A DNA stretch of 64,000 nucleotides from Holothuria scabra (Eukaryota; Echinodermata; Holothuroidea; Aspidochirotida; Holothuriidae). This document shows, in pieces, positions 1 through 13,012 of this stretch (positions are counted from its first letter, which is position 1; every line of letters starts with the position of its first letter). The DNA is taken from contig CM074195.1 in assembly GCA_037179385.1 (NCBI GenBank), positions 10,121,787-10,185,786 on the forward strand. Reading direction: 5' to 3'. The position numbers and the translations under genes are program-made. The notes below the pieces were generated by a model, which was given only the letters and a program-made list of their open reading frames with translations, was not told the origin of the DNA and ran no database searches.

Positions 1-122
1 AAGCTGTTTGGTAGAGCAAATATAACATACCATGCATCACAACACTGATTGGGGCTTTAAATTTACTTGTAAACACGTTTTATGTGCCACAGACCTTGAG
101 CTTTCGATTTCTTAGGTGTGGT

Positions 123-520
123 ACATTAGTTAGTTAGTCAGATGAGATTTAATGACAAACCCAACATGACTGCTTGTTAAAGAGTCAGTCAAATGAAAAA
201 AATGTTCAAAGTTTAAATAATTTTCAACAATGGTTCAACTTCAAGTTTGGTTTCCCTTTAGTCACCTCTTACAAGAGGGGGGAAATACCATGGGCGTATT
301 CTTCAACCCCCCACCCACAGGGGGCTAGGTGTGATACAAATCATACTCCTCAGGAAATTAAGGAGTTGGGTAGACCTCTACCTGTGCCGTTCTATTAAAC
401 TTTGATAGATTTATACTCAGCTTCCATCTTCACATAGATGCACAAAAAATCACACTCCTAACAGTGATTTGGGGAGAGTGATGGTAGGTGATAGCATTAA
501 CATGCCTCAAAATTCATTTC
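123..520 (-). repeat. SINE-like repeat, copy 1, with (TTAG)n tail
   Basis: It starts with ttagttagttagtcag (a tail when read on the minus strand) and contains the block tttagtcacctcttacaa .. gggaaataccatgggcg .. cccccacccacaggggg. The same blocks recur at 46816-47010, and the part from about 412 to 515 recurs at 58527-58627. The central block resembles the conserved central domains of widely distributed animal SINEs (perhaps the Meta type; this is from memory and unverified). It is non-coding. Confidence 0.6.
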
Positions 521-659
521 ATTTGTTTTTCACATCATCATACATGTATACAGGTATATATAATTTATGTCCACAAAACATAGTCCTTAATGATGTGTAA
601 GAAGTAGTTAAACAAAAAACCTTCACGGGCAAATGTCACAACAGAAATGAAATTTTGGA

Positions 660-960
660 TTAAAGGCCTGATCCTCTCACCCCAAACAGTTATAATTCTC
701 CTAACCTACTTACTTAAGCCCCTCCCACAACTGTCTAAAACTCATCCTCATCCAGACAAAACCTCAGTGTATTGCTTTAAAGTATATACAAGACTTCAAT
801 GTGTAATCAAACCACCCTCAGTACAGTACAGGCTGTGAAATATGAGCTTTGGTACTTTGCACTGTTTGAACAAGCTGTCAATCACAGAGCTCAACCAATT
901 GAAAATTTCTGCAACCCACTACAAAAATTGTAGTTTGGGGTGACAGGAATAGTCCTTTAA
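660..960. mobile_element. TTAA-bounded MITE, family A, copy 1
   Basis: It has imperfect terminal inverted repeats: TTAAAGGCCTGATCCTCTCA at the left, and GTAGTTTGGGGTGACAGG..CCTTTAA at the right. Two more copies lie at 31701-32008 (same orientation) and 41093-41396 (inverted), with matching interiors such as cctcagta, tttgcactgtttgaa and gctgtcaatca. TTAA at both ends suggests piggyBac-type mobilisation. No transposase is encoded. Confidence 0.75.
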
Positions 961-3900
961 TTCCAACTTACCATTTCGCTCTGTAATCTCCCTGATGCAA
1001 TGTGTCACGAACAACAAGAAGAAAAGCTAGTTTCCAGGAGGGGTACTGTACAAGGAAAGGCAATGGGGGCAGTATTTCCCCAAAATTTTCAATCTAAAAT
1101 TTTCCACATTAGCCTGCAAATGCTTTCAGAGATCTAATAAAATTACATGACTGGATAAATATAATTCTCAAACCAGCCAGGCTGTAAATTTATTAAACAG
1201 GCCATACTCCCCAAAGGCAATGCTTTTCTAAAGCATAATTAACCACATGTCAAAAGACATCTTGACAGGCTTTACGTGACTCTGCAAACCAAGAAAATAG
1301 AGGAATATAAAAATTATGCTTGGGACAAAAGGGTATTCATACAGCCTCCCACATATCTGCATGGAATCCTCAGTTTACTTCTTTCACAGCCAATGACTTT
1401 GAAGCCAACACAAAGAGTTGCTTGTACCAATGACTATCAAATAGAAAAATTTTCAAGTCTTTAGTCCTTTTAGTCCACTATTTGTCAAAAAAAAAACTGC
1501 TATTATAATTACTAAAGAAAAGGACAAAGAATATATGAAATTGATAGGCTATTATATCTTCCATTCAAAGTACTGCAATACAGTATTTGTAAGCTGAATA
1601 TACTGTAATGTGTACAATCTAGTAGAGCGATACCAGCAAAGTTCTTAAGTGAAGACAGAAATCAGTCAGTACAGAGTAAAACACAAATTTTATAATATTT
1701 CCACAGGAAAATGATTACCAATTGTTGAATATTTCATATGTAGGGCTGCACATTTGGACAAACAGACCTGAGCTGTACTGAACTGATCAGTCTGTGCAGT
1801 ATATGCCAGCAGCTTCTAGCTGCTATCAATTATTCTTAAACAGTACACATGTACACTTCCATTACTACTGTACTGCATGTAGTGGGCACATTGTATTGAA
1901 CTGACTAAAAGGTTGCTTACATCCACATGTCTGTTACAATTGTGGCAGTAATTTATCATCTTGTAAGCCTACCGGCATTCACTTTTTACAACTTTGCCCA
2001 GGCAGGTCCCAATCATATTTAATCCATCATGATCAATTTTTTTCCCCTTCTCATAAATCCTACATAATTTGTATTCCATTTTTATGCCATAAAAATGTGT
2101 GGGACCATTCCAGTACTTGCAGTTAACTGGATTAAACTTCCCTAGCTACAATTTACCATGGTTCTGCCACAGAAGTTAAAAAGTTCTGCTTTTCATTGTC
2201 TCATACTGTGCACAGTGCACAGTCATGTCCACTACACCAATTCTATGCCTACTCACAGCCAGCCAAAAGGGGCACAAAAGTCTGCTGATAAGGGAGAATG
2301 TCAATCCTTTTCAGGGTTTTCAGACTGACTGCAATACATTTAAGCCATGATTTCAATCCTTTAAGATGACAAATATCCAGGGAACATCTCCCACCTCCCC
2401 CTCCCTCTTCCCCCCTCCCCCCCCCCCCAGCTACTCAACAGATAACTTCACTGTGGACCCATCTCCTCAATACCACTTCTCACAACAACACCAAAAACTC
2501 CCTAAAAACCTAAGGAAAAATCCTTCTAGAGAATCAAAAGAAGTCTTTGATCACTACTTTACTGCAATTAATGGACCAAAAAAAGGCAGTGGTTTTTCAA
2601 AACATGCAAAATTTTACCAACGAGTGATCAATATTTCAACACTGAAATGCACCTTCCTCTAAAGGTTATTGAAATGTTTTTGGATAACATTACCTTTGTA
2701 AAACTAACAAAGTGGACACAACTTTAATATGGTAGATGGACTTGGCTATATTTTGTATATTTAACCTAGCATTAATTGATGCATTTTCTAACTTTTGGTA
2801 TGATTTGCATGACAAGGAGGGGCAAATTTATTGCCAAACAAATATACAGGTATACCCTGTATCTTTTGAGGTTTGTCTCAGTTGGTAGCCATGGTTTTGA
2901 GATGCAGGAATCTTTTGTAAGTGGTCCCCATATGACACCTGACACAACCTCTCTTTCAAGTTAAAGATCAGTGGGGAGGATGATAAATTTAATCCCTGGG
3001 TCTGAGATAAAGACCCTGACAGTAAAACCCAAACAAAGACAACCTCGGTGACCTTAGCTGATAAGAGCACCATATATCATCATCTCTAAACCTCAAATTT
3101 AATAATCCTGCAACATAAAATGACACAATAGGGAGAGAAATGGATGTTCTGCAACTCACAACACAAGTTTATATTACTGCATTGAGTAGCAACCATGCAA
3201 TTTAGCCTAGAGAAGTGGCCAAATCATGTGTATAGAGTCAGACCATGTAAAAAGAAAAGACTATTTCACTTAAAATTTGTTTCTGAATCTTAAGATGCTA
3301 ATTTATAATTTGCATTGTGGCATTCTACCACATCAATGATGAAATATATGTAAGATATTCTATTTTTAAGCCAAATTTATTGCATCAGTAAGTCCCAATC
3401 CCGCTTCTCTTTGTCCCAATTCTCCTGGGCCCCCTCTTCCCCCCCCCTCCCCTCCCCTGACCTCTATTATTCCCACCCAATTTGCATTAATGTACAATAC
3501 TGTACATGTCAGTAACATAGTACAGTATTACTCACTTTCTAATTCAGCGTTGATTGCCGTTTTCTCTTTGCAAAGACTGTAAACTGTTTTAACAGTAACC
3601 TGGTAGCCTACATCCTGCAGAAAACTTAACAAAATAATTTGAGGTGTTCCACTTTCATTTTTATTTTTGCCTCTCCAGGACACTGAAAAACTTTTAAATT
3701 TCCTCTCATGATGTGTGATACCAAACGGTTTTACTCTATTTACTCATTTTTCTGCAGGGTTTCACCTAATAAACCTTTTGTTTTACTTGCTTCCTCAATC
3801 AATGTTTTAACTAATTAGGTCTCAAACTTGGCTATTAAGATTCCCATACTGCCTGCAAACACAGCCGGGAAAATGCACCTGCCTACTACATAGTGATGTG

Positions 3901-4529
3901 ACTCACTCCCTGCTCACAAAAAACCCTTCTGGTCATGCGGTCTTGGATCAGCTTTCATACACTTGTCTCAGAGGTACGAAAACCTGTTTCCAGCAGTCCT
4001 CATTAAAAACAAACTTATAACAGAGAAACTCATTATGCCGTTAGCACACATCCATGCAGAATAGAGAAGCTTTCAAAACACAAGTTCCTCACAAAATTTT
4101 TTCAGGTTACTTCAGCTGTAATTACTGACAAGGAAACAGTTTTTTCACCCAAAAAGACTGAAAAAGTATAGTCTACTAATCCTAAAACAAACTGGCTTCC
4201 TGCAAGAATTGGTTCCATAACAACAAGGATCACCAAATCAATTTCTGACAGTTCCCAAAAGTTGCAATAACAAATTCTTCTGTTACAGTTAAAATTATCA
4301 ACCCAGATTAAGCTTTCTGAGTGATAATTTGGACCAGACATGGTCATTGAAACATCTCTGAATTTGCTTTAAACAGGATATTTTTCAAATTTTACATGAC
4401 ACTAAGCAATTCTGTTGCTCAAAGAGTCTTATTTAGGAGGCTGTTGTATGTAAGACAACTGAGAAATTTCCCCCTTTGGGTCTTCAGTAAAATTGGAGTA
4501 CATACACCATTGTAGGGGCTGCCTTAGTT

Positions 4530-4661
4530 CTGTCCATCAGACATAATAGAAGGCCTACTGTACTGTCCATCAGACATAATAGAAGGCCTACTGTACTGTC
4601 CATCAGACATAATAGAAGGCCTACTGTACTGTCCATCAGACATAATAGAAGGCATACTGTA
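4530..4661. repeat. 33-bp tandem repeat, four copies
   Basis: The unit runs from ctgtccatcagacataatag through aaggcctactgta. The four units are nearly perfect; the last one has one change (ggcatact). Such high identity implies recent expansion. It is non-coding, just left of the composite foldback. Confidence 0.95.
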
Positions 4662-4844
4662 CACTTACATGTCCAAACTCATTTCCAAACCAGGGAATTG
4701 CTCCCTGCTAAAGTATACAGAGGCACATCCTAGCATGCATGTCAGTCAGAGTCTGTGTGTCCAGGATTGACTCTGTGCACTTTTATCAAAGCAGGTCACT
4801 GACTGTATGTGACTTGGAAACTGAAATTTATAGAGGGTGAATCC

Positions 4845-5276
4845 TATGGGCGGCCAAAAGGGCAAAAAAGACAAAGTGCAAAATATTCATTTTAATTTCA
4901 AAAATAAACTTTAAAGGTAAAAAATATTCTAAGTGAGAAATTTAAAAATAAAATAAGCAATGATTACATTTTAAAAAACGAGCAATATTTATTACGTCCC
5001 CAAAACAAATTAAAAAACACTAAAAGTAGTTATAATTAATCTTAAAATTAATACATTACCGCTTTATCCAAGTGAAATATCAAAGCCCCCAATAAATAAA
5101 AACTGGAAAACAAATAAAGAGAAATAAAATAAAAACGCAAATAGAAACGCAATTTTGTGATTTTGTTTTATCTTGTGTTTTCATTTTATTCCCTGTTATC
5201 TTTTTCTTTTTTAAATTTTTTGGGGTTCCTTAATAGTTATTTAAAATCGTCTTTTTTGCCCTTTTGGCGCGCTATA
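4845..5276 (+). mobile_element. Left 432-bp TIR module of the composite foldback
   Basis: Termini TATGGGCGGCCAAAAGGGCA and GCCCTTTTGGCGCGCTATA form an inverted pair around a very AT-rich interior. An equal-length inverted copy is at 7141-7572. Confidence 0.75.
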
Positions 5277-7140
5277 GGTGGCCAAAGGGCAAAAAAGACA
5301 ATTTGCGAAAAAGACAAACTGCGAAAAAGACGATTCGTGAAAAATAATGAGGGCGTCCTGAAATTGATGGATTCAGAGCACCTATCTCTATTCATATGCT
5401 TGGAAAGCGCATTAGATATCCAAACCCGCACAACCAGTTAAAGTCACCTCAAAGACTTGCTTGCAGCCATACACTCCCTTCGTTGAGGCGCATGTATCCA
5501 GGCAGTACGCACACCAGTGGGCAGTTTGAGTCGATCAGAGAGGTGTCATTAGCTAACAACACCTCCATGGTGTGATAACGTTTTCTCTCGGCCACCAAAC
5601 AATCAGTTAAGAGGTTGGGGAAGGGAATCATATGAAAGTGTGGGGGACTTTTTCACCATTTGTGGTGGAAGAGGAAACGGTGTCGTCAGAATTTTCGTCC
5701 CGGGGGGGGGGGGATAAGTTTTGTGATCGTTGGCCATGAGGGAGGGTTCTAAGGGGACGGAGATAAGGGGTCTTCCCCCTCTCTTTTGGAAATTGTTTAA
5801 AAAACTGAATGCCCTCAGATGCTATTTGGAACAAAAAGGGAGGATTGCTAGGTTAGATTTCTCCTAAAAATTCGTTTTCCTGGGCAATAATTGCTGTGTG
5901 TTCCATCATTTTGGAAAAGTGAGGGCGCTCTTTGAAGAATCCCCCCTTCCAAAAAGTGAGGGGGTGTCCCGGAGATCCTTCCTTTGGAGTCCCACACCTG
6001 TGTTAGATTGCACTAGACCCTTTGGGGCCAATAAAGTGAGAACGTTATGTCACCATGGTGGCATTCCCATAAGGGATCCCTAGGGACCTAACATGCGCCA
6101 TCGTATGGGGCCATGACATGAACTTGAAACCAAAATTTGTAAGGGGATCATCTTGTCAGGGCCAACACATATGCCCATAAGGTCCATATGGGATAGATCT
6201 GGCCCCTAATGGGGTAGTTGCCATGTAGGACCCTGAACTATCCCACATGGGTCATACGGACAAATATGGGCTGGTCCATTTGGGCCCCTTGTGAATCCCA
6301 TAAAGGTTTGCTACCTGCAGAAATTATGAGGCGCATACAGATTTTGCCGACGGACCGAAAGGATCGCTCATTAGTTCCATATGGAAGGATCAAACAAAAC
6401 TGCTCAGTGAACTTGAGCACCATGAGACTCCACAGGAACCTTAATTCTAAGCCCGCCAGTTTATGCATGACAAACTACCCACCCAAAGCGTGCTAATTCT
6501 TGGGCATGGATCCTTGGCGGGAGGGACGTGGGACGCCCTCACTTTTTTGCGAGGGGGACGTCTTCAAAAAGCACCCTCAATTTTCCAATAATGATGGAAC
6601 ACACAGCAATTATTGCCCAGGAAACCAAAAATAGAGGGGGAGACCCCTTTGACTTATCCCCGTCCCCTTAGAACCCTTCCTCATGCCAACGATCACAAAA
6701 CTTATCCCCCCCCCATGACGAAAATTCTGACGACGCCGTTTCCCCTTCCACCACAAATGGTGAAAAAGTCCCCCACACTTTCATATGATTCCCTTCCCCA
6801 ACCCCTTAACTGATTGTTTGGTGGCCGAGAGAAAACGTTATCACACCATTGAGGTGTTTTTAGCTAATAACACCTCTCTGATCGACTCAAACTGCCCACT
6901 GATGTGCGTACTGCCTGGATACATGCTCCTCAACGAAGGGAGTGTATGGCTGCAAGCAAGTGTTCGAGGTGGCTTTAACTGGTTGTGCGGGTTTGGATAT
7001 CTAATGCGCTTTCCAAGCATATGAATAGAGATAGGCGCTCTGAATCCATCAATCTCAGGACGCCCTCATTATTTTTCACGAATCGTCTTTTTCGCAGTTT
7101 GTCTTTTTCGCAAATTGTCTTTTTTGCCCTTTTGGCCACA
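5277..7140. mobile_element. Core of the composite foldback with long inverted arms
   Basis: Both core ends repeat the motif GGCCAAAAGGGCAAAAAAGA followed by gcgaaaaagac iterations. The arms match over about 0.7 kb each, including the stretches near aacgttttctctcggccacc and aattattgcccagg. The centre (about 6100-6300) contains further small palindromes such as ccatatgg and ccacatggg. No recognisable protein. Confidence 0.65.
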
Positions 7141-7572
7141 TATAGCGCGCCAAAAGGGCAAAAAAAGACGATTTTAAATAACTATTAAGGAACCCAAAAA
7201 ATTAATAAAAAAAAAGATAACAGGGCATAAAATGAAAACACAAGATAAAACAAAAACACAAAATTGCGTTTCTATTTGCGTTTTTATTTTATTTCTTTTT
7301 ATTTGTTTTCCATTTTTTGTTTATTGCGGGGCTTTGATTACATCTGGATAAAACGGTAATGTGTTAACTTTAAGATTAAATATATCTACTTTTAGTGTTT
7401 TTTTTTTAATTTGTTTTGGGGACGTAAAACGTATTACTCGCTTTGTTAATGTAATCATTGCTTATTTTATTTGTATATTTTTTACTTAGAATTTTTTTCC
7501 TTTCAAATTTATTTTTGAAATTAAAATGAATATTTTGCCGTTTGTCTTTTTTTGCCCTTTTGGCCGCCCATA
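7141..7572 (-). mobile_element. Right 432-bp TIR module of the composite foldback
   Basis: It starts TATAGCGCGCCAAAAGGGCA and ends GCCCTTTTGGCCGCCCATA. It has the same length as the left module (432 bp) in opposite orientation, with modest divergence. Confidence 0.75.
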
Positions 7573-9178
7573 GAATCCAGCATGTTTATTTTGAAACAAA
7601 CTTACTGCCCATGTGTAACATTTTTGTGGTATTGTACAATCAGTATTTCACCTTTTTCAAAGAAATTTTAGGCAAGATACTTCTTTTTATATTGATAAAG
7701 AGGGTTAAGTAACCTTCTGTATCTTTTTTTCTTGCAAACTATTGAAAGTTTCTGGTATCTGTAGCCAGTGTTGTACATTCCAGATTTATTTACAGCAAAT
7801 CAAAATATAAACTGTTGATAAATTTTTACATACAATCAATCATGACTAAGGCCTACAATATTTTCCCTCTCCCTGTGACTTGAGAAACTTCATCCCTTCT
7901 ATTGAGAAGGTTCAATTTTTTTACTTTGAAGAACTGTTTAAGTGGCAGTAGACACTTTAAAAGGACACATGACTACCTTCTCCTTTATGAACTCTAAGGA
8001 CTGCAATATCTTCCCTGCTAATTGTGCCACCTCTCTGCTCAAAAATTCACACTTTGGCACCCTGGTGTCTGCTTAGTTTAAAACTCAGCCAAAATTCAAC
8101 CCCTGCATCCTAACTAAACACAAATTTTATAAAGATTGTTTATTTTTTGAAGGAAGGATGTCTTGCCAGAAAGGGTGTGAAAAGGTGATAAGTTGAACAC
8201 TAGAACTGTTGCTTATACAAAACAGTAATGGGTTAAAGCAACAGAAAATTAACCCTTCTCACCAAAGTCTGTCATATTTTGAATGGAGGGCTAAACCACA
8301 AATACTTTGAGGAACATGGCAGACCAGAGATTGCCCTTCACATGGGTGAAATTAAAAATGCCTTTTTTGAAGACCAATTAATTCTATTTTCCAAGTTTTC
8401 TATGCCTCAAAAACATCCAATCCTTGCAGCCAACTTGTCTGGGTTATGGAACTTCTGAGCTACTAAGCTGTGATGTTTTAAAAAGTTCTCACATCTAAAC
8501 AATACTATTCCTTGCAGCATCAGGAAGCAATATCATTGCTACTTCAAAATCCTCTAAAAAACATCTTTCACAAACAAATAAGTCAAACTGATTGGCTCCT
8601 AAAAATAAATTTATTTCCTACAAAATAAATGCATAGCATGATAAAAAGCAGTCCAAGAGAGAGAAGAAAATGCATTTTGTGAGAGAAATCTAAAATTTAG
8701 ATGGACTTATTTGTAAAGGTAGTGAAACTATACACAGGAATGTGTGAGATACGGCAAAGCAAGCATGCATTGTGATTAGCAATGATCGATCAGAAAGGTG
8801 TGAACATAGAATTGGGGTTCCATGCACTTTGGAATGAGATACTCTCATTGAAAAAAAAAAAAATGATTGGAACAATGGTTAGAAAAAGTGTAATGAGAAA
8901 ACGCTTCTGTAACACGAGAATGATAAAAACATGCAATGGAAGAATAGCACAGGGTTTCACCCTAACATTGTTTATGTGTTTGATATGGGTAGAATTTAGG
9001 GCCACTGTGAAGAATAAAATGGAGATTAAATTATTGATGAAGCCAGCAGGGGCAAACACATGATAGTACAGAACGGATAGTGGAATGCAGTCAGTTCAGA
9101 GTGAAAGGTGAAGGACTGGATTACATGGTTTTTTTTTTCTTTTTTCAACAAGAATTGAAATTCTTTTGGTGAATGGAT

Positions 9179-9300
9179 TGAAGGGGCAATGCAGTCACCC
9201 CAATTTGGATTGGCTTGTCTGTCCTGTTTCATGATTGGTTCCCAAAAGTCATGTGACAATGATTTCCTCATTCAAAATTACAAAATTTACAGGAGTCACT
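9179..9300. mobile_element. Family B MITE fragment, reversed
   Basis: Ttgaaggggcaatgcagtca then ccccaa is the terminal part, and gtcctgtttcatgattggtt with agtcatgtgacaat is the reverse complement of the family B interior. Confidence 0.45.
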
Positions 9301-9656
9301 CATTGGTTTACCTATGCAATTTTTAGGCCCTTAAAAATTATGAAGGATACTCAGAAGTTAAATAAGGAGAAATCTGTGGGAATCTGGCTGTTGTTCCCAA
9401 ATAAGTTTTGGGCAACTGCTTTTGCCCTCTAAGGTTCCTCATCAGTTCTCCCATGGAACTCCTACTTCATAGCTCAATGGTTCTTATGTATACATATCCA
9501 TCACACAAGTCAAGATTGCATTTAAAACAATCCCCTCTGATGGTATTAACAATTGGTAACTCATGCAGCCATATATAGAGACTGCAGCCACAATTCTATC
9601 AAAAACTTCAGATTATGGATATATGGAAAATTTGATAGGGTATCCTAGCATACTCA

Positions 9657-9790
9657 TATCATTTAGGAAATGGCCCTAACACATGTAGGCCTATATAATT
9701 TTTATATGCAGAATATTACTCCATATCATTTAGGAATTGCATGGCTCTAACACATGTAGGCCTTTATAATTTTTACATGCAGAATAATAT
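9657..9790. repeat. 67-bp tandem duplication
   Basis: Two adjacent copies starting tatcatttagga (9657 and 9724) share ctaacacatgtaggcct and atgcagaat. The divergence is small. Confidence 0.85.
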
Positions 9791-12479
9791 AGGGCCTATG
9801 CTAGGCCTATGGTCCATAACATATTTAAGCAATTATTGTATGGAAAAATACAATTTGCCAGTAACAGCTTTTGTTTCAAAATATATTCCAGATTAAAGGT
9901 AAAATGTTTCTTAATTAAAAAAAACTTGTCACTTTAAAACTGAAATTATCAAGTTAAATGTCAACACTGATAAGTATGTTAATAATCCAAACAGATATGA
10001 TTTCATTTTCCCAGGTTCAATCTGCCACTTAACTGCATGTCAATTTAAAGGAAGGGGTTACAATAGAAACTTGATGTGTAGCCTACAAGTGCTTTAATTT
10101 GTTTTGACACCATACACCTGTGCCTTTCCCACACTATATTTTGCCTCTATCCACCACATATCCTCTGGTAATTTGGAAGGTAAAAACCACAAATGTACAT
10201 TCTTCACATCTCAAAATCATACAGTTTTCCTGCACAAGCTCCTTACAGGCAGATTTAAGAACTGAGCATGCAGCAGTTGCATTGATCCCACAAAATCTTT
10301 ACTGTACACATTTGGACAACAAATCCCAAAGAGTAACATGTCCTTAAGGAATTTACAAACAAAGAGTTTCTTCAACTTTCTTAGATTAAGAGATAAATCA
10401 TACCCTAAGGCTAGTATAGTGGTCTTTTTTCTCCCAATGCACAATACAGTACTTCTCAAAATAGTTGAAAATACATCACAAGTTCTGGTGTAACAGTAAT
10501 ACTAACCAGAGGAATCTGAAGGGAGCTCTAGTTTTTAAGGTAGCCCATTGGGAAACACAACAAACCCAGCCTGCACTGAAATCATTCAAAATAGATAATA
10601 ACCTTCTATAACATATCAAATTGAAAAAGAAAGATTAATTTCAGCAACAAAAATAGAAATTTATCAAGAAAACATTCCCATTGTTCAATAGCAGCCAGGG
10701 AGTCCATGAATGCTACACAGGCTGCCAGTTTCAGAGTTACAGCATGTCCTGACAGCATTTATGTTGAAAAGTGATGTTAACACAACATTTACAAATTGTA
10801 GGAATAGGACAATATAGGCCCTAAGTAGCTTGTTTAATAAGTTAAGTAAAAGAGTTTTGACCCTGGTAAGCAAGCAGGGGTATTTGGGAGGGGGTGGGGG
10901 GGTTCATACCTCCAGGACTAGGAAAAAATTAACTTTCCTAGAGAGCAAGCCAAATCCAGACACCAGACTCCACTCTAAGATAATATAGATTATGACATGA
11001 GAATTTTGTGCAAAAGGGACACACCACAAAGTATCTAGATTATATCAAATTTGAGATTTTTGAGCACTTTCCTTGAGAAGTATTACCCCGTGTCCTTAAC
11101 TGCCACTGTCCCCTCTGCACATTTGGATTTGTTGCAAGAAATTACCAATGAACAGTTTGTAATAAGTTAATAACTAACTACACAAGCTACATATATTTAT
11201 ACACAGCTAAGATTGTTATGGTGCTCTGCATAATCACTGTAAATCTCCCTTCCTCTTCACAAGTGCTTGGAGAAGCTGCAAAAATCAAACCTGGCCATGT
11301 GAAATAAATGTCATCGTGCTAATGCAAAGATGGATCACCGTTAATTTAAAACTAATTTGCCAGTCTTTCAGTTTGAAAGTCTGGATGTGTAGCTCTGTTT
11401 ACTGACAAAGTTTTATGCAGATGAGACTATTCACAATTGCCGACTCCTAGGCATGAATTCTGCGAGGATTTTGTGGGGCTGAGTAGTTATATATCCGTTC
11501 TAAGATCAGTTTTAAATATTTACCTACACCTTTATATATGTAGTAATTGAATGTACACATTTCTGGGAAAGTATTCATATACACATGCATACAGTACTCA
11601 CGGGAGAAATTTAAATTTGTCCATCTTTCCAGCATGCCTTCGTCAGACATTGTACCTCACAAATACTTTCAATCAAAGAAAAGACTGCCTTAATTTAAGC
11701 ATTTTTTAAGAAAGATAGATTGTTTCAATAATTAGAGTATTCTCTATGAAGGCTCACCACAGAACATATTTCTCCAAGAAAACGGTGTTCAAATGCTGAT
11801 AATAACCACCATAATGTCAAAATTAAAAAAAAACTCTTATGGCTCACAAATGATCTCTTTTTATCTAAAAATTGTTTCAAGATATTCATGCTTTCACCCC
11901 TCTACCTCCCCAACCCCTTCCTCCCCCCCCCCCCAAAAAAAAAGTAACTTTCAGCTTATGCAGTACTATGTTCATTTACTCCCACTGTCCTGTATTCAAT
12001 TGAAACAACATCCACATAAGGCTGGGGCATACATCATACTCCAACATTTATTGCCAAGGTAAAGCATGAATGAAATATAGCACATCTGTTTTCGTGCCAT
12101 ACAGGGTTCATTCAAAACTTTACAGTGGTAATAAATGTTGCCATATGAACTGGCCTTTAACTCTTGTTATAGTGAGAAGGAGGAAGAGTGATGTCAGAAT
12201 TTGTTGCCAAGACTGAACAGCATCAAAGAAATGATGAATGGAGCTCTTTTTTTTTTCTTTTTTTTTTCATCTCTTCCATGTTGATATGTACAAGAAAAAA
12301 AGTTTTTGGAATAATTTTACTCATTCCATTGGAAGGACATCTTCTTCCAGTTTATTTAAAATGTATCATCCAGAACCCTGCAACCAAAGTTATAAAGGTC
12401 ACACTTGCACAAGCAGCTGTTTGAACTGAAGACTGCAATGTGACAACTGTAAACAAATATCTGTAATGGCAGCATCAGA

Positions 12480-12820
12480 ATGTCAAAATTGGGGGGAAAG
12501 CTTAAGGCAAAGGATAATGGGAGGGGCATAAATTGTCAGGTACAGGACAAAACTAAGCCCATAGTGTCCATTTATGGGGTGCCGTTTAAGGGAGGGAGGT
12601 CCATGAAAGCTCCAATGATTCTACATATCTCTGGATGAAGATTTAAGTCTCTCCTTTGATTTTTTTTTTTTTTTTCAGTTAACCCAACTTCTTACTGACC
12701 TAATTTGAGGTGTGGGGGACAAATGGGGAGAAGGGCCAAAATCTGCAGGCAAATGCCCTCTCTTACCCCCTGTAGAGCCATCACTGAATCTCTCGAGCAG
12801 TGTTGTAGCTAGGATCGCCA
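12480..12820. repeat. Dispersed G-rich repeat, family D
   Basis: A decayed element rich in gggg..caaa..gccc motifs: ctctggatgaagatttaagt, then a T tract and cagttaacccaact, then gggacaaatggggagaag. A related copy is at 47,940-48,265, reading cagttgacctaaattc then gggcaaaaaaagtggggc. It is non-coding. Confidence 0.45.
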
Positions 12821-13012
12821 GCCAGGGTCATTAACAACCCTGGCATATTTGACCAAAATTTGGCTGTATGCCCTCTGCAAACTGATGGTGGCACTACCGT
12901 GAGCGAGTAGTTCATGCTATCTGCATCCCACACACAGCTTTTTCAAGAGCTACACTCCTACTATCTCAAACATTTCTTCATATAACTCTATCAATGGAAA
13001 AAGCAAACTTAC

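Larger units (their letters stand above)
4845..7572. mobile_element. Composite foldback element, 2,728 bp, with 6-bp target duplication
   Basis: The left end TATGGGCGGCCAAAAGGGCA and the right end TGCCCTTTTGGCCGCCCATA are inverted repeats. GAATCC flanks both sides (4839-4844 and 7573-7578). The whole element is palindromic: the left arm to about 5990 pairs with the right arm from about 6515, with only a central ~0.5 kb not obviously paired and about 100 extra bases in the left arm near 5770-5870. Inside, two 432-bp modules (4845-5276 and 7141-7572) are inverted copies of each other, each with its own inverted termini. They flank a 1,864-bp core that also carries the same terminal motif. Open frames in it are short, differ between the arms and resemble no transposase, so it is non-autonomous. 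Confidence 0.85.
1..13012. other. Non-coding sequence 3' of Eph exon 2 (presumed intron)
   Basis: No coding exon could be supported on either strand. The stretch is AT-rich with repeats annotated separately: a SINE near 123-520, MITE A1, a 33-bp tandem repeat, the composite foldback 4845-7572, a 67-bp tandem duplication near 9.7 kb and a B-type MITE fragment at 9.2 kb. If the Eph call is right, this is an intron of at least 13 kb. Confidence 0.5.

Noticed and set aside
1705..1765. Minus-strand peptide with a Cys then NNW at Eph-like spacing, as a possible Eph exon 3
   Set aside because: An upstream in-frame TGA, no pyrimidine tract at the only usable acceptor, a weak donor, and no preceding W..E block. 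It was found by looking for the motif, so chance is likely.
2868..3080. A further tRNA-derived SINE or a secreted protein (hydrophobic minus-strand frame)
   Set aside because: There are A-box-like words (tctcagttggtag and ttagctgataagagcac) in conflicting positions, no paired B-box and no target duplication. The leader-like frame has no splice donor.
6218..6496. 92-codon frame in the centre of the foldback element, as a possible transposase
   Set aside because: Too short, with no DDE or other catalytic pattern, and its opposite strand is equally open.
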